From: Monoplex corrugatus
Taxonomy: Eukaryota > Mollusca > Gastropoda > Littorinimorpha > Ranellidae
Assembly (NCBI GenBank): GCA_030674185.1
Contig: CM060306.1
Coordinates: 48,105,132 to 48,169,131 of the forward strand
Length of the DNA stretch: 64,000 nucleotides
Direction of reading: 5' to 3'
Positions 1 to 15,399 of this stretch are shown piece after piece. Position 1 is the first letter of the stretch, and every line of letters begins with the position of its first letter. Made by a program: the position numbers and the translations under genes. The notes under the pieces were generated by a model. The model did not search any database, was not told the DNA's origin, and was given only the letters and a program-made list of their open reading frames with translations.

Positions 1-897
1 TGTCGACATAATTCTGGGATCTGATTGTTTTTATGACACAAAAGGTGAGACAGCTGTTGAAAGTGAATGTATTATGTATTTGTGTACTTTTTATGTGTGT
101 GTGTGAGGGTAGAGTGGGTGTATTTCAGTCACACTCGTTTTAAATCCACAACATAACATTTTAAGATAATGACAAGAGAGCCTTTGTAATTTCACACTCA
201 ACTTTAGAGCTTGTGTTTTACTTCAGAAATGACCACTATCAAATCTAGTCATTCTCCAGTATTAGTTTTATTCAGTATCCAAGATGAGTCCTGTGGATGG
301 TGTAAGTATTTTGTAGTTATTTTTCCTCTTCTTGTAGGGGTTTTACACTAACAACCCTGCCTATATTTTGTCACAGATTTTGAAGATGTGCTGGTTACTG
401 TATCCTTTTTGCTAAAGCGCAATCCTAATGGTCAGTTTTGGTGCACATACCAAAAACGAAGGTAGGTATGTACAGTGGGGTATCAGATTTGTACCCTAAT
501 TGTCTATAATGTAATTCCTTATTTTTTGTATGTACTATTGCAATTCAACATAACTGCTCCAGAATGCTCAAAGGAAATTAAACAATAGACAGTGGTCAGC
601 CAGTGCCTAACAGCTGTCTATGAGAATGAAATAAAACTCCTGACTGTTTGCATTTAGCTCTTGCTGTTGATGTTGTGCCAGTATGTTGCAATCACAGACC
701 ATGGAAAATTTGACTGGAATAGTGATTTCATGAATGGTGTTTGTGAACAGTGAATTTGACTCACTTTGTTTCCATTCATTGATTATTGTTCTCATCTAAC
801 TTTAAGCATTTTCAGATCCAGTCCATTTTTGTTTTAACACATGAAGACACTGTAATGTGTACTATAGGCAAATAACAGGTAAGATAGGTACATAACA
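1..897. other. No recognisable feature
   Basis: AT-rich sequence without an exon, transposon end or open frame that I can support. Confidence 0.5.
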
Positions 898-3430
<2,533 letters not shown>

Positions 3431-3431
3431 G

Positions 3432-3433
<2 letters not shown>

Positions 3434-3484
<51 letters not shown>

Positions 3485-3496
3485 GTGTGTTGTGTG

Positions 3497-3529
<33 letters not shown>

Positions 3530-3573
3530 CTTTCATTGGGAGAGAAATGTACTCTTTCATTGGGAGAGAAATG
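3434..3573. repeat. (GT)n array followed by a duplicated 24-mer
   Basis: About 90 bases of GT repeats with three TGTTG interruptions are followed by two tandem copies of a 24-base unit containing CTCTTTCATTGGGAGAGAAA. Confidence 0.95.
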
Positions 3574-3639
3574 CAGAACCACCTGCTAGCTTTGTATATG
3601 AACCTTCTTCATAGCAAGATAGAGGATTACAATGATCAT

Positions 3640-3960
3640 GGATAGCCCTCTAAAAGCAAAAATTGCTCATCCAAGAAAAAACGTTCAGAATATGACAGCT
3701 ATGGATTAGAACCTGTGAAGAAAAAGCAAAAAGCGCAGCATTTCTGGTCACTTTACACCAAAATGTTTCCTTCAATCTTTGAATGAGAACTACAATCAAA
3801 GGTAAAGGCAATCCGTTTTGCACAGTTTGTGGAAAACATATTTCAGTCTCAAATGGTGATACTGAGAGTCAGCTCAAAATACTGAAAAATGATTCCCATG
3901 ATACTGAACATTTTTATGGAGGGTGTACAGATCTGCTTGACCTCCAGAATCAGGCATTTT
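3640..3960 (+). pseudogene. Possible hAT-like transposase N-terminal remnant
   Basis: Two frames separated by an indel read SKKKRSEYDSYGLEPVKKKQ, then FWSLYTKMFPSI, then GNPFCTVCGKHISVSNGD with a later DSHDTEH. The Lys-rich start followed by FCxxCxxxISxxxGG-like and a distant His resembles the N-terminal finger of invertebrate hAT transposases. It is short, has stops, and no ends were found. Confidence 0.35.
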
Positions 3961-4084
3961 TTACTTCTTAGCAGTTAACATCTTTGATCCTCTTTCATTT
4001 TCTTTCACAATGCAGTGATGATGATGACAATGATGATGCTACAGAGTTCCATCTAGGACTGAGACTAGGTGACAGAGCTTTACT

Positions 4085-4390
4085 TTATGCTATCATAGGC
4101 TACACTTACTATCATAATATCCCTGATGTCAACCAGGCCTTAGAGATACAAACCCTGCGGTGTTGGTCGGATGATTTCAACAACACCCTCAATGACACAT
4201 ACATAAAGTGGATGAGACTCGACTGTGTGATCCCAGTCTTCCTAACAAGTCCATACCATGGTCAACTTTGGGTATAGGAGCCAGTTGGAGCTGAAAAATC
4301 CCACAATGATTTTTGGAGAGACTGATGAGGATTTGAACCCAGAACCTTCCAGTTGGTAGATCATTTTGCTAACCACTACACCATGGCGAC
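4085..4390 (-). mobile_element. tRNA-derived SINE, family 1
   Basis: Read on the minus strand it begins with an A-box-like GTAGTGGTTAGCA and a B box GGTTCTGGGTTCAAATCC (4329-4346), followed by about 230 bases of body. The body is shared with the plus-strand copy at 21.37-21.70 kb (for example GGCCTGGTTGA and ATGATAGTAA blocks). Confidence 0.75.
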
Positions 4391-5590
4391 TGGTTCCTTT
4401 GATCCAAATTTGGTAAAGATCCGCCTGCAGACTGCTGAGAAAATCTTGCCAACATTTTTGTTACCAACACACAGACACAAAAAGAGAAAAACATCCCTCC
4501 AATTGATATGAAACAACATCCCTTTTAAGTTACACTCATACACTGCCATGAAACCCCTAGTAAAAACTAATGGCACATATAATATGGACCACACCCAATT
4601 ACACTTGAGTATTAAGGAGTTTTAAATATGGAGGAGTTCCTAGCATGTTGCACAAAAACACTTCTGAAATCAGTTCACTTTTTGCACAGGGGCCCAGTCA
4701 AACGTGTGCATGAGTGGCCCCTTGATAAAAGACACCCAAATTTGACATCTGTTTATCTATAAACAGTTGAGAAATCTTAATCAATAATTTCACACACACA
4801 CACACACACACACGCACATGCACATATGTACACTTTTCCTCTGATGGATTACTTTTTTCCCAGAGATATCAAACTGAGAAATCCTGCTGGGAAATTTTTG
4901 TGATGACAAAGTTACTGACCATGTGATACAATGAACATGCACATACATTTTTTTTTTTCTAATGAAGTTTATTCATCAACGTTTCAAAACAAGTTTTTTG
5001 TTTGTTTTTTGTTTTTTTAATTCAATTTTCAAATTATGATGACACTGTGTAGATAAGGGAGGAAAAAAACCTTCTTCAATAATTCATGCAAACTAATCAA
5101 TGAAGAAGAGAAATACTTTCAATGCCATTGGACAAGAAACTTAATGCAATTATTTTCATGTGAAATTTCACAATACCACATCCACATCCATGTAAAAGTA
5201 GTAAAATATCAACTGGAAATGTTAATTTCATTCATTATTCAAACTGAAGCTAAGCATTCCTAATTACTGGACACAGAACAACTCTCAATATGTAGGCCTA
5301 CTCATATCCATGAATGATTTAAAAAACAAAAAAAAACAAAAAAACTGCATCGTCAATCAAGTAGCATTTCACATTACCTACTAATGAATGTAACCTTTGT
5401 TCTAAAACAAGATAGGTTTTCAGCAGACAAAATGTACAATCTCTTGGTCAGTCTATCACAATACAGATTTTCATACTCCACCTCCACCTTATCCTCCACC
5501 TCGCCTTTCACAAACACATTGAGCAAACTGTGGACTTCACATCATTTCACCCACCCATTCTCTTCTTGAGCTAAATGACCAGACACTGAG
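4391..5590. other. No recognisable feature
   Basis: AT-rich sequence with a short CA run near 4793-4813 only. Confidence 0.45.
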
Positions 5591-6264
5591 TTAACTCTTT
5601 TCCCGCCATGGTCACAATCAAACGACTTCCCACACCGCAATGGTCGCATTTGTGCAACTTGGAGGGGTCATGCTAAACGATAGTTTTTCACGTGGGTACA
5701 GAGCTTCTGTCAGCTCCACTGGTGAATGCAGGCGACTGTGCTATTTTTAAACTTTACCCAGCGACCTAGTTTTTCAGCAGTAAGGCGGAAGTGTGGCTTT
5801 GTTAACTGTCGGAATTTACGTCACATTTTCTCTGAAGCGTTTTCTCCAAAATGGCTGCAAATCGACACGCATTGTCTACCACTCCGAGTAAAATAAGCAG
5901 ACAGCTGACTTTGTGTGTACATTTTCCACTGCTTTTCCTCGTTTATTATAATGATATCTGGCGCACAACTCACGAAATAAGGTCAGTAGTACAACTGCTA
6001 AACCGTATGAAAAAAAATGTTTGTTTTTCTTTATAATAAGATTATCTGTAGAATAATCAATCAAGCACATAAACATAAGCAAGCATTCACATATAAATAC
6101 AACACCTGCCCTTTACACAGCAAAAAAAAAGTAAGTAAAATCTTTAACAGTCTTTGAGATATAAGCTTTCAAAAATGCATACAGCGCTGCAAAATTGGCT
6201 GCCCAAAATATACTTGGCACTGAGGAGTGCCATTTCTGGGAAAACTTGGCAGTGAAAGAGTTAA
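5591..6264 (+). mobile_element. piggyBac-type non-autonomous element
   Basis: TTAA target duplications at 5591-5594 and 6261-6264 flank a 666-base unit. The left end reads CTCTTTTCCCGCCATGG and the right end, reversed, CTCTTTCACTGCCAAG, an imperfect inverted repeat. An ATG at 5851 after a short leader (MAANRHALSTT) resembles the start of a piggyBac transposase with the rest deleted. Confidence 0.6.
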
Positions 6265-6294
6265 CCATGAAGCCAAACCCCCCAACTTTTGTGT

Positions 6295-7221
6295 TAGGCC
6301 ACCCACGGCTGTTTAAACCGGCCGCCGGGCGATCACTTAGTTTTCGGACACGGTGTCAGCGATTCGCACGCGAGAGGCGTGTTTTCCTGCTTACCCGCTG
6401 CGCTACACGGCCCGTCAGCAGTTTGGAGCTGTGAGTCATCGGTAGGCAAGCGGTACTGTGTGGCTGCCTTTGTGTGACGTGATTACTACTGTTTCTACAT
6501 TTCCCGCAATACTGCTTTGGTCATCTAGCCATATATGTAATTATCAATCTTGCCGAAAAGTAGACTCTCTCCCCTACACATACATATCAAACACGAACTG
6601 GTTTGTTGCCATAATGCGTTACGGGATTACACAGAAAAGGAGGAGAACGATTCTGAAAATATCGCGCCTTCACTGTTTCATGAGAAAAATAAGCCAACTT
6701 CCAACAACGAAAACAAGAGTTCACCAGTTATTACAGCAGAAAGAAACACATACAGAGGAAGAGTAAAGTATGTTTTAACAGACTGACTTACCAGACAGAT
6801 GTTCCGTGGCTTCTTGTGGAGGTAGCGGTGGGTAAATCGAGATCACTAATAACGGCATAGACTCCATTATCCTTCACACTAAAACCAACATTTCACTGAT
6901 AGTGATAGTCTTGTATACCGCAATCTCCTTACTGCCATAGTAGGAACGTATACACACATGTCCGTACAAGAGTCAAGATTGGGATCACGATACTGAGACG
7001 ACCATTCATTAAAAAAAATGGAAAGACAGAGAGCGATAGAGAGAGAGAGAGAGGGGGGGGGAGAAGACAATACATTGGGGGGGGGGGGGGGGGGGGAGAA
7101 GACAATACATTTACGAGAACTTTAGGTTCACTGGTATTAAAAAGAAATTAAAACTCCTGAATATCATACCCACTTAACTACACTGAAATCTTTCTGTCTG
7201 CCTATCTGTCACTCTCTCTCT

Positions 7222-7310
<89 letters not shown>

Positions 7311-7552
7311 CACACGCACAAGAATACTATGTATTTTGCTTAACAATGATAATAATACTCAAAAGTCTTTAATTACTTATTTCATTCATGAAATGCATAC
7401 ACTTAAACATACAAGCAGACAGACAGATAGACAGACAGACAGACAGGCAGACAGACAGACAGACAGACAGACAGACGGAGAGAGAGAGAGGAATACTTTG
7501 CACTTCGCTTAATGTCTTTGGGCCCTTATTAATTGTCTCACTCATGAAATAT

Positions 7553-7611
<59 letters not shown>

Positions 7612-8435
7612 ACACACACAACAAAAACAAAAGAAAATAAACAGAGATAATCAACAACTACAACATGCAAAACCTGACTCTGGTCGTCTCAGTACACTGA
7701 TATTTCAAACAAAAATGTCCAAGGCAACACTATACACAATTATCAAGCACAGAGGAAATCTGCCACAGTGTGTACATGGTAAGCGTTATCCAGAGGACTG
7801 AAATGATATCAACATTCACTGAAGACTAAAGATTAATGAGCTGCCAGAACCAGTAACCATCAACCGCCTCGCCGGCATCCCTGTTTACCTTAGCTGTCAC
7901 ATGTGTTATTACGACACGCTATACGTGGCCCCTAAGCTGCGAAACATGAAAAATGAAAAACAGCCGTCCTCTACAGACAACATTCTTCTAATGTGTGCCT
8001 TTACTTTCATTTGAGAACTGGCATTTGGATTTTACCGGCGTTGGAACATTGATCATTTCACGGTCGAAGATTGAAAATCATGTCAACACCGTCTTTCATT
8101 CTCTTTCTTCTCTGTGCGTTTAGTTAGACACATGCACGTAACGTGTTGAGTTACATTTTATTGAGAAAAATCTCATCTTTTTAATGATGCATATTACAGA
8201 CCAATACAAACAAAGCTCTTGAGAAAATTAGTGGAAAACTGAAGTTACTTGTTTGTAATAGTTACTACTGCGCTTATACGGCGTAGCGAGATCGACGGTA
8301 ACAAGGCGGAGCTACGAGCTCGTATTTCTAGGTCAGGGCAGCACTAAGTTGGCTTCGCGCTGCTACAGCTGCCGCCGCGGGACGAAACTAAGTGATCACC
8401 CTTAAACAGCCGTGCACCACGACAGTAAGGCCCAC
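6295..8435. mobile_element. Unclassified 2.1 kb unit bounded by inverted repeats
   Basis: CACGGCTGTTTAA at 6304-6316 with GATCACTTAGTTTTCG at 6331-6346 recurs in reverse complement at 8402-8414 and 8384-8397. The ends are more CpG-rich than the centre, which is mostly microsatellite. No transposase frame was found, and target duplications are unclear. Confidence 0.5.
7030..7620. repeat. Cluster of simple repeats: (GA)n, poly-G, (CA)n, (CAGA)n, (CA)n
   Basis: In order: GA at about 7035-7052, G runs at 7053-7062 and 7076-7096, CA at 7225-7307, CAGA at 7416-7477 and CA at 7553-7619. All lie inside the inverted-repeat unit. Confidence 0.95.
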
Positions 8436-8564
8436 CATCAATTTTTACTGAGTTAATCCACCATGACAAAGCCACCCCCCCCCCCTTCTTTTTTAAAATT
8501 TTTTTTTTAATAAAATTTTCATTTCCTTATTTTTATTTTCTAACTGTGCAAGTTTCAGCCCTCA

Positions 8565-8800
8565 ACAGGATGAAACTGTTGACAATCGAGGGGTTAGAAA
8601 ACTGATCCTTCAATTGGAGGATCTAAATTCAAATCAGCTTAGGTATCCCCTGGTGGGTAAAGGGTGCCTGAATCCATTTTGTGTGAACACATGTGCATGC
8701 AGAACATCAAATATGTACATTAGATATCCTATAAGCTATGTCAGTGTTTGGTGGCTTATGGGGGGAAAAAAAAGGCCCTGATCAGAATAGACAGTGGGTG
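8565..8800 (+). mobile_element. SINE, family 2 (degenerate copy)
   Basis: A tRNA-like head (TCCTTCAATTGGAGGATCTAA region) is followed by the conserved body CATGCAGAACATCAAATA and GTCAGTGTTTGGTGGCTTAT. The same body occurs at 19.8 kb (minus) and 28.6 kb (plus). Confidence 0.65.
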
Positions 8801-9957
8801 GAAATGGGACCTGCTGCTGCTTTCTAAATACAAACACCCTAACCCTGCTTTTTTTCTTTAAATGATGTTTTATTTTGTTATTGTACAATGTATTTTGTTA
8901 CATTATAGAGCATTTTACAGCTGCAGCAAAAAGACCTCCACAGTAACTATGTCTAGCTGTAAATGATACCATCATCTACACAAAATAAGTCAGGTGGGAT
9001 GACATTAGTTACTGGATTTTCACCCTTGATTTCAATATATTTTTTTTCTATCAATCTTTAAAACACACAAAAGGATTATCTGAGTATTCAATTCAATGCT
9101 CCTTTAATAATTCACATCAAGAAATCAAAAAGTGCATATACTGGATTCACACCACATTTACATCACAAATGACAAGCCAGTGCATACATCTGTCACCACA
9201 TAGCACAGCATCGATTAAAACATAAGCAAAAAGTAAACAAATAAACAAACAAACAAAAAAACCAAATGTAAACTGTCCAAGTAAATAAATATGTCAAACT
9301 AAACGTCTGTCAAACTTATCATCTGGTCTCCGTCAGCTGTGTTTTAAAAGAAAAGATTATTTTCACAATTTGCTTGTTCCACTCTGATTGACCAACTATT
9401 CTGGTATATATATCCATGATCAAACTTTCACTCAATTTATTAAATTTACTGGCTTTCATATGATCACTTTTCTTTGGTACTGTTTCCTTCCATCAAAGTG
9501 ACTTGCCTCACTCTGTCTGCTTCAACAGTACCACTCATACTCATAAAATTCCAAGGATGCACCATACAAGCACATTCACAAACGTAGGGCTGCTGCAAGA
9601 GCTACAGAAACAAAAATAAAAAAACAACTATAAAACAAACAAAAAGATTAACATAAAAAGAAAAAATGAAAATATGAATGAACAAGAAACAAATGAAATA
9701 CCCCAAAGATTGTAAAAAGGCCAATGTGGTAGATCCTCGAGCTCATGTTGACAGAATGGCACCAGGTCATACGCAAGAATTTTTATCAGCTGTCCCTGGA
9801 AAAGACGAAACAGAACAAACTACAGAAATTAGGAGAGACACTTCATAAACCACAAAAGAATGCATTAATTACTTTACAAATGCACATGGTGGGGTGAGCT
9901 GGAGATTAAAATGAGTAAGAAACGCAACTTATTAGAAAGTGCTGTGTACACATCCAT
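8801..9957. other. No recognisable feature
   Basis: AT-rich with A-rich tracts near 9230-9260 and 9605-9690; no supported gene or element. Confidence 0.45.

Positions 9958-10050
<93 letters not shown>
9958..10050. repeat. (CA)n microsatellite, about 46 repeats
   Basis: An uninterrupted CA array of about 92 bases. Frames through it are artefacts. Confidence 0.97.
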
Positions 10051-10054
<4 letters not shown>

Positions 10055-10137
10055 TGTGCCAAGAAACTCTCTGGAGAGCTGACCAGTAGAAAGTCCTCTG
10101 AGGAAAAAGCCCCCATCGAGCAAGTGTTTCAGCCCTT

Positions 10138-10245
10138 AACTCTTTGACGACAGGTTACTTCGATCAAAGTAACACCTGAGCTCTCACTGAGGATGGGCTA
10201 CTTTGATCATAGTAACAGACGGTCTAGGGTATATAACTCCCTCTA
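10138..10245 (+). mobile_element. Possible piggyBac-type element end
   Basis: TTAACTCTTTGACGACAGG starts at 10138, matching the TTAACTCTTT end of the 5.59 kb element. Two GATCAAAGTAA/GATCATAGTAA repeats follow. It is cut off by the LINE that begins just downstream. Confidence 0.35.
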
Positions 10246-10279
10246 CTTTTGTTATGCTAATGATTTAGTAGTTAGTAGT

Positions 10280-11704
10280 TGCTTCAAAGTAATGCATCAC
10301 TTATGCTGCAAGATATGGAAGACTTGTCAATGGCCTACAGACTGGAAGCTCCAAGAATTTGTCATGTTACATAAGAGTGGAAATGTCAAAGACTGCAACA
10401 ATTAGAGAACAATTGCACTGATCAGTCATGCCAGTAAAATACTGCTGATAATAATTTTAAACAGGTTAAAGCCAAAAGTAGAGGAAGAGCTATCCGACTG
10501 TCAGGCAGGCTATAGGAAAAACAGGGGAACAATAGATATGCTGTTTGTACTCCAGATATTGATAGAAAAGATTAGAAACACAGACCAAGAGATGTTCATC
10601 GTTTTCATTGACTACAGCAAAGCGTTTGATAGCGTGATTCACCAAAGTCTTTTCCACTTCATGATCAAAATGGGTTTTCCAAGACATCTGGTTTCCCTCA
10701 TAGCTTCATTATATAATGATCAAAAAGCAACAATCAGATGGAATAATCAAAACTGCAAATTTTTTAACATCACTAAAGGGGTAAGGCAAGGTTGCATCCT
10801 GTCTCCACATCTCTTCAGCATATACACTGAACATATCATGAGAGAAGCAGACATAGAAGACATGGGAGTAAATATTGGTGGTAGAAATCTGTCAAATTTA
10901 CGCTACGCAGATGACACAGGATTACTGGCAGACAACATTACAGGCTCTAGGAGGATCCTGAACAGGGTAGACCGGGTTGGAAAGGCAGCTGGGCTGGACT
11001 TAAATTCAAAGAAGACAAAGGTTATGCATGTTGCAGGCAAATATAACACTAGACAGGACCAGATCATGCTAAACCAAGTCCCTCTAGAAAATGTCAAGGA
11101 CTTTAAATATTTAGGTTCAGTCAAGACACACGATGGAACATGCTCAAAAGACATAAAGATGAGAATTGGAATGGCCAAGAACAGTATGGTTCAATTGAAC
11201 AATATTTGGAAAGACCACAGCATAACAGCAGACCTTAAGATAAAACTCTTAAAATGTCTTGTCTGGCCAGTGATGTTATACGGCTGCGAGGCATGGACAA
11301 TGAAGAAAGAGGATGAAAGACGAGTGGAAGCAGCAGAGCTGTGGTTTTACCGAAGACTGCTGAGGGTCAAATGGACGGATAGGCGCTCAAATGAAAGCAT
11401 ACTGAATGAGTTGGGTACTACACGCAAGCTCCTAGTACTCATACAACGGAGGAAACTGAAATATGTTGGACACGCAATCCGTAATGAGAGAACAGACTTG
11501 ATGTCCACTGTCCTCCAAGGTAAAGTGGAAGGAAAGAGAAACAGAGGATGGCCACCTGCATCACTTGCTAGAAACATCACAAACATCAGTGGCAAGAAAC
11601 TCCAGGAGGTGGTCAGACTTAGCCAAGATCGAGAGTGCTGGAGGCAACTTGTGAGGACATCATGTGCAGCGGCCAACACTGTTCCCGGTGACGCCGACAG
11701 GTGA
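10280..11704 (+). mobile_element. RTE-like LINE (LINE-B), 5'-truncated reverse transcriptase
   Basis: One frame, interrupted by a single stop at 10403, encodes a reverse transcriptase: ISHASKILLIIILNRL, DYSKAFDSV, GVRQGCILSPHLFS and the catalytic YADDTGLLADN, then the thumb region with LKCLVWPVMLYGCEAWTM and RRLLRVKWTDRRSNESIL. It ends GDADR with TGA at 11702-11704. The endonuclease part is absent. The YGCEAW and WTDRxxNExIL blocks are typical of RTE-type elements; clade is inferred. Confidence 0.85.
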
Positions 11705-12109
11705 GACAGGTGAGTTGCTTCCCTTGTGGAGGGAACTTAATAAGTTGAACACTTCAGCTATGTTTTGCCGGTTTCTTTGTCTAAAATCGATGGATAAGTT
11801 CACTTGCACCCGGTTCTCGGTGATTTCACTGTGGCAGCCCTAGGCCAGCAGGAGAGTTCAGCTGTGGCAAGTGCAGTCACAATAGAGTTAACTCCTGACA
11901 CTCTCAAGGGGCCAGACTGTATCCAGGTGATGACTCCTGGATGTCTGCTGCTGTCACCATTTTTTTTAGACAGAAATTTATCCTCCACCTAGATTCAAAC
12001 TTGCACATCCACGGTGGTCATGTGTCTCAAGGCCAAGTCACCCTGGCAATGGATGTCTAACCAATTAGCTATTGGACACAAGCAATATATAGAGAAATCT
12101 AAGCCCTAT
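11705..12109. other. No gene; possible old SINE-like sequence
   Basis: Contains a GGTCATGTGTCTCAAGGCC block of repeat-like appearance but no element boundaries I can defend. Confidence 0.3.
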
Positions 12110-12960
12110 GAAGTTTCCTGTTGTTCCTCCTTGACCAGATCTATCTGGAACTCTTGTCAGTTGCTTCTGCCATTGCCTTCAGAGCTCTGGTCCTCTCTTT
12201 CCCAGAAATCGAGAGTGATTTCATGAGGTCACAGGCTGATGTGCCTATCAATTCCCTTGCTTCCAACCTCTACGGCAAGGACTTTGGCTTGAAAGCCAAA
12301 CTGCCTTACACTACTGGCTAGACTGGCATACTTTCCAATCTTGTAGATATAGGCTTCCTCCATACTACTTTCATACAGTACAGTGAATTTGATCAGAATC
12401 GTCTGTTTTGATGAATGGAAGTGCAAAACTATGTCTGGTCTCATGCCACTCTTGCTGATGATTTCTGGATGATTTTTCCCTTGTAGAAGTTATGCTGTGC
12501 ATTCCCAACTGTCCACTCCAACCAGCAGACCCACCTCCATGCTCCATATGTCACATCTTTTTCAGACTATAGCTGCTGCCTCCAGCCATTTATAAAGTCG
12601 TTGGAGCTTCTGGTGGCATTCCCCCCCCCCCCCCCCCCCCCCCCGCAGTGCTGACTGCTTGTGCGATCTCCTGAAATATTTGATTGTGCCTCCATATGTA
12701 CCTTTCTTGGGTTAGGGCTACCTTGCATGAGCTCAGGACATGTTACACTTTTTGTCTGTCCTGGCAGAACGGGCACGTGGAATCATCTGATTTCCCCCAT
12801 TTCACCAGATTAGCATTTGAGGGCAGGTCATATATGGATCTGAGGATGAAACTGATTCTGAGAAGGGCCATATGCCACATGTCATTCCAGCTTAGACTTC
12901 TTTGGATTACATTTTCTCACATTACCCACCGCCCCTCCTTTCTTTCTTGTTTCCAATTTA
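12110..12960 (-). mobile_element. LINE C-terminal remnant of R2/NeSL-like type
   Basis: Read on the minus strand in drifting frames: DDSTCPFCQDRQ, then LSSCKVALTQERYIWRHNQI, then RPDIVLHFHSSKQTILIKFT and EEAYIYKIGKYASL to VLAVEVGSKGIDRHISL. A CxxC..HxxxxC-type finger followed by RPDIVL...ELTV-like residues is the layout of LINEs with a C-terminal restriction-like endonuclease. Frameshifts, stops and a 26-base poly-C insertion show it is dead. Confidence 0.6.
12619..12644. repeat. Poly-C tract, about 26 bases
   Basis: An uninterrupted homopolymer (AC-free C run) sits within the antisense LINE remnant. Confidence 0.95.
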
Positions 12961-12975
12961 AACTGACTTGACAAG

Positions 12976-15285
12976 GACAGAGTCAACTAGCATAATTACT
13001 TTTGTGTGTGCGGATTTCTTAACGGACCTTCATCGATTAAATAATGCATCATAACAACGCATTAACCTAAAGAATATGATCAGATGTCTTTGGTACAGCA
13101 CATTTCAATGGGTTGTCATATATGTTAACAGTTATGATGATGATTACAACACAAGCATGACATTAAAACAAACCATGGATTCACGTACAGGATGTTTCAA
13201 AAAATAAGCATACAGTTGCCTGCTATTTCACCTCCAGACTGGAGAGGAGATTGATCAATGCAAGCAAAGATATTTATGCCAATATACAGACTCCAGGAAA
13301 GATCTTATGAAAAGAAAAACAGTACAGTACTATCACAGCCCTACTATCACAGCCCCACAACAATGAAAAATACAGTACAGTACACCAACTGAAACCAGTT
13401 CACAGTTGAAAACTATTGAAAAAAAAAAAACACCAACTGAATAGCTGACCTTCATTCAGTCTATCCAAATAGTACAACACAAACATCAAACGATCAAAAT
13501 ACAACTGATGAGAAGGACAATCCAACAATGCATTTGACTTTAAAAAAAACAAAACAACAACAACAACAAAACTAGGCTGAGCTGAAAACACAACTTGTAC
13601 ATGTTTAGTATCCTCTACATAACAACCATGTGTCCATAAAATGGCCAGACTAGAAAACATCACTGCTGAATGGACGACTGCTCATCCCCATATGTAATCA
13701 GTGTTACACTATCTGTGCATTACAGTACATTTTTTCAGCACATATACAAAAATACTAAATAAATGAATAGAATGGCACTAATCAAATGGTAGGTAAAAAA
13801 AAAGATGATGGAAAGAATGAAAACATAATATTGGAAGCAGTTAAGAAAGGAGTCTGCATGATGACACACCCAGAAAATGATGCCACTACATATAATGAGG
13901 AAAAATCATTTGCAAGTCGCAACCCGATGGGGGTTAATAAACAATCTAAAGGTAGTCATATTTTCACGTATTCTTTCTCCAATTATTTTACCTCTGTACA
14001 CCCATCTTCGAAACATCCTGTGAGCAAATGGTGAAACAATGAATCTTATTAAATTATTGAAAGAAATGAAAACGCACTGATTCACACTTAACAGATCTAT
14101 TTTGATACAACTTCCGGTAAATCATGACAAACATTGAAGGAGAGAAAATCAAAATGGCTAGTAGCTGGGGTAAGGAGAAATACCTTCCATAAAACTTAAG
14201 CCCTTTGTGGAGCAGGTGCTTCTGTGATCTTCCCAGGCAGCAGCCGCCATGTTGCCGACAATTACAACACCCAGTTTTGTCTGGGTAGGTAAGTAATACA
14301 GGAGTGTGACAAGTGAAAATCATTAACAGCAGTGTTATCATTCAAAAACTTTCAATACAAGTAGCTGCCCTTTACTGCACACTCTGGACAACAAGTATTC
14401 ACATCAATACAAGCAGCTGCCCTTTACTGCGCACTCTGGACAACAAGTATTCAATGATTACACTCCTATTTGAAGGTTGTCAACTACAATACACTTTGTA
14501 TAATAAAACATGCATCCTCAGCTGAGAAAAATTGAAGTCAAGCACCACTAAACAATTACAAAGACACTAAAGAGAAAACAATGGCCACCAAATCTTAAAA
14601 CATTCAAATACCCAACTAGCCACTGAATCCTACAAACAACCCTCAATCTTGTGTACTTAAGTTAAAATATAAGAGGAGGAGGAGATGCAGATAAACTGCA
14701 TAATGTATTCTCCCCATCTTCTTGGCGAAATAAAGTTACACATGGGAGGAGGGGGAAGAGCAATACAAATATAAGTAATGAACTGAGTTCACAGTTGAGG
14801 GGGTACATCCCAGGCTTCATTCTTAAAAACATACACCCATTACACTGACTGTGAAGATACCATATGTTCCTTGCATGAATATCAATGAGCTTTCATCTTC
14901 ATCAAATTTCACCAAAATTTGGTTAAAATTAGTTAATAAAAGTTCAGAAATCTTTATATCCTTTTAACAGTCAATATTAATCATCTAGCAATTGGTCATG
15001 TTGAAATACATGAGATGTAAAGCAGGCATTTTTTGCCAGTTGATGCCTAACATCTGCCAGTGCCAGACATGTATGTGATGCATTAGTGTGTCAATTCTTT
15101 CACTGGAGATATGCTTGTCAGTTTTGTACCATTTTTTTATGTACAGATTTCTTTTTCGTCACTAGTTCCTTTTATACTAGCCTTTTGCAGATCCTTCAAA
15201 AAATCAATAACAGATCCTTCTAAAGATCAGTAACTAACTACTCATTAATTTGCACAGTTTTGTCACTTTCAGTCAACATACAAAT
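12976..15285. other. No supported gene; small duplications
   Basis: A 52-base tandem duplication (14353-14456) is clear. At 14149 (plus) and 14252 (minus) two ATGs in good context face each other, but no following exons were found. The rest is unassigned AT-rich sequence. Confidence 0.4.
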
Positions 15286-15399
15286 TTTGCTACTTCCAGA
15301 TGGCACTGAAACATTGCACAGGTTTTCAGACTGGCTTGCTTGTCAGGCACACTAAAATTATGGCAGACAAAAGTTCAATCCCTTCTAAAGACAGCCCAC

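Noticed and set aside
4329..4390. tRNA gene
   Set aside because: A- and B-box-like motifs are present but the cloverleaf does not close and a SINE body follows; the same holds at 21.4, 19.9 and 28.6 kb.
14149..14270. Face-to-face first exons (MASSWG on plus, MAAAAWEDHR on minus)
   Set aside because: Good ATG contexts and possible donors, but no downstream exon with recognisable coding sequence on either strand.
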